A DNA stretch of 64,000 nucleotides, from assembly GCA_016787265.1 (NCBI GenBank), contig JAEUVF010000001.1:1-64000 (forward strand). The letters run 5' to 3'. Of this stretch, positions 62,547 to 64,000 are shown piece by piece. The stretch is from Flavipsychrobacter sp. Its GTDB lineage: Bacteria; Bacteroidota; Bacteroidia; Chitinophagales; Chitinophagaceae. A program made the position numbers and the translations under genes. Every line of letters begins with the position of its first letter. Position 1 is the first letter of the stretch. The notes below the pieces were generated by a model. The model saw only the letters and a program-made list of their open reading frames with translations. It did no database searches and was not told the DNA's origin.

Positions 62547-63983
62547 TTATTTCCATCCACCTCCAAGCGCATGGTATAAATTAATAGAAGCCTGCCATTG
62601 TTTGAGTTTGGTTTCTACCAGTTCAAACCGTGCTTCCAGCGCTTCCCGCTGCGTAAACAATACTTCCGTGTAATCCGCTCTTGCTGCATTGAATAGACGA
62701 TTCGAGATATCTACTGACAAAACAAGGTCTTCTACCTGTTGTTTCTTTTGCAGATAACTGTTCTCCAGGTTGCTGATATTCGATACCTGGTTTTTGGTTT
62801 CCAGAAACGCAGATAAGAGTTTTTGTTCGTACTCATACACCACTTGCATTTGTTTGGCATTGGCATTCAGGTAAGAAGCTTTCAACGCATTCCGGTTTAT
62901 CAAGGGAGCAGCCAGGTCTCCCGCCAAAGAAAACAACATGGATTCGGGTGCCTTGAACAGATAACCCGGATTAAAGGCTCCAAATCCAATGGCCGACTGA
63001 ATGCCAAGCGATGGATAAAACTGTGCTCTTGCCACACTGACATCCAGTTTGGCAGCAGACAATTCCATTTCGGATTGCCGGATATCCGGACGGTTAAACA
63101 GCAATTGAGTAGGGAGTCCTGTTTGCAGGGCTGGTACCAGGCTTTGTTCAAAATCACCCCGGTTTCTTGGAATGGGTTGTGGAAACCGACCCAATAAAAA
63201 ATTAATTCGGTTCTCCGTTTCCGTTATCTGCTGCCGTATGTTGAATTCCATGCTACGCGTACTGGCCAGTTGTGCATCAAATCTACGTACTGCCAGTTCC
63301 GTTACCTTGGTTGCCTCTTTCTGCACTTTAACCAGTTCATACGCATTCTGCTGAATGGCAATATTCTGTTGCAGGATTTCCAGTTGTTTGTCAAGTGCCA
63401 GCAATTCATAATAAGAGCTTGCAATTTCAGCAACCAGGTTGGTGATCATGAAATTTTTTCCTTCCATACTTGCCAGGTACCGAATACTTGCTGCTTTTGT
63501 AGCATTGCGCAATTTGTGCCAGATATCCAGTTCCCAGCTGGCATAAGCACCAATGCCAAATTCTCCAAGAGGTTCCGGCATTTCTTTTCCCGGTTTGATT
63601 TCTGTAGTGGCTTCCAATGCCCCGATATTGGTATACCTGGGAACCTTGGTTGCTCCTGCGCCTGCTTTGATTCCTACAAAGGGGAGGTATTCTCCTTTCC
63701 TTGCCCGGATTTCATTTTTGCTCATTTCGATTTCCTGCAAGAGTATGTTCAACTCCTGGTTGTGCGCCAGTGCTGTATCTATTAATGCACTCAGGTCGGG
63801 ATCAGCAAAGATGTTTTTCCAGTTAACAGACGCACTGTTGGTGCTGTCGGTAACCGGACTGGTAAACTGTTCCGGAACCGTTTTGCTGGCGGGTCTGTTC
63901 ACCAGCTCTGGCAGTTTACAACTGCTCAGTAGCAGCATCGTCCATACGATCCAGCTGTATTTTTGGATGTTTCTTTTTTGCAT
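62547..63983 (-). CDS. TolC/NodT-type outer-membrane efflux lipoprotein
   Basis: 478 residues. Lipoprotein signal ending LLLSSC. NodT-type motifs are present: ASVNWKNIFADPDLSALIDTA, the central LLGRFPQPIPR, LLFNRPDIRQSEMEL, and the coiled-coil helices of the periplasmic tunnel. The outer-membrane factor is usually the last gene of an adaptor-pump-channel operon. The adaptor and RND genes are therefore expected upstream on the minus strand, just beyond the right edge of the window. Confidence 0.93.
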   Translation of the reverse strand: MQKRNIQKYSWIVWTMLLLSSCKLPELVNRPASKTVPEQFTSPVTDSTNSASVNWKNIFADPDLSALIDTALAHNQELNILLQEIEMSKNEIRARKGEYLPFVGIKAGAGATKVPRYTNIGALEATTEIKPGKEMPEPLGEFGIGAYASWELDIWHKLRNATKAASIRYLASMEGKNFMITNLVAEIASSYYELLALDKQLEILQQNIAIQQNAYELVKVQKEATKVTELAVRRFDAQLASTRSMEFNIRQQITETENRINFLLGRFPQPIPRNRGDFEQSLVPALQTGLPTQLLFNRPDIRQSEMELSAAKLDVSVARAQFYPSLGIQSAIGFGAFNPGYLFKAPESMLFSLAGDLAAPLINRNALKASYLNANAKQMQVVYEYEQKLLSAFLETKNQVSNISNLENSYLQKKQQVEDLVLSVDISNRLFNAARADYTEVLFTQREALEARFELVETKLKQWQASINLYHALGGGWK

Positions 63984-64000
63984 GATGTGAAAATTCTTCA

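Overview
The window looks like a chromosomal segment of a Bacteroidota bacterium, most likely Chitinophagaceae or a close relative. The evidence is two SusC/SusD pairs, CarboxypepD_reg-type outer-membrane proteins, a TAnnTTTG-type promoter, FucP-family sugar MFS carriers, LytS/LytTR regulators and Tat-exported Gfo/Idh/MocA enzymes. Species cannot be named from the sequence alone. No rRNA, confident tRNA or CRISPR array was seen.

Region 1 (1-14190) is an AT-richer metal-resistance island. The end of an IS30-type transposase lies at its left edge. Ten minus-strand genes follow with tiny gaps or ATGA overlaps. In transcription order they are a CzcA pump fused to a TolC-like domain, the CzcB adaptor, an HD hydrolase, a CmoA-like methyltransferase, an ICMT-like membrane methyltransferase, a bestrophin-type channel, an MgtC-like protein, a helical CHAD-like unknown, a Zn/Cd P-type ATPase and an ATP-cone/Mrr-nuclease fusion. 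A small Cys-rich exported protein lies upstream of czcA, with a perfect palindrome in the gap between them. A terminator near 14.17 kb marks the likely border with the host chromosome.

Region 2 (14291-19813) holds a zinc alcohol dehydrogenase and then a nitrosative-stress operon: the Ric iron-sulfur repair protein, a DGC zinc protein, a UPF0306/YhbP-like protein, a DUF1858/DUF2249 protein, an NnrS-like haem membrane protein and a MIP18/DUF59 protein. A 26-bp inverted repeat sits just upstream of its promoter.

Region 3 (19837-28840) is an amino-sugar operon behind a LacI-type palindrome: Gfo/Idh enzyme, NagP-like carrier, second oxidoreductase, nagA, divergent nagB homologue, LacI regulator and an SGNH hydrolase whose motifs are in circularly permuted order. 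A ROK repressor gene converges on it.

Region 4 (28983-44581) is a long glycan-uptake operon: toroid-like exported protein, AGE-family epimerase, MFS carrier, SusC/SusD, exported FAD enzyme, PQQ-type sugar dehydrogenase with a cytochrome c domain, propeller-like protein and another exported Gfo/Idh protein. Together with region 3 it suggests use of N-acetyl-hexosamine glycans with an oxidative periplasmic step.

Region 5 (44584-64000) has a phosphoesterase with a CBM9-like tail, an OmpR/histidine-kinase pair, a second SusC/SusD pair leading to a BSP-metallopeptidase/GH92 alpha-mannosidase fusion, a B12-binding radical SAM protein, a LytS/LytTR pair, a large outer-membrane receptor and a NodT-type efflux factor whose pump partners would lie beyond the right edge. 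Region 5 points to mannose-rich glycoproteins as a food source.
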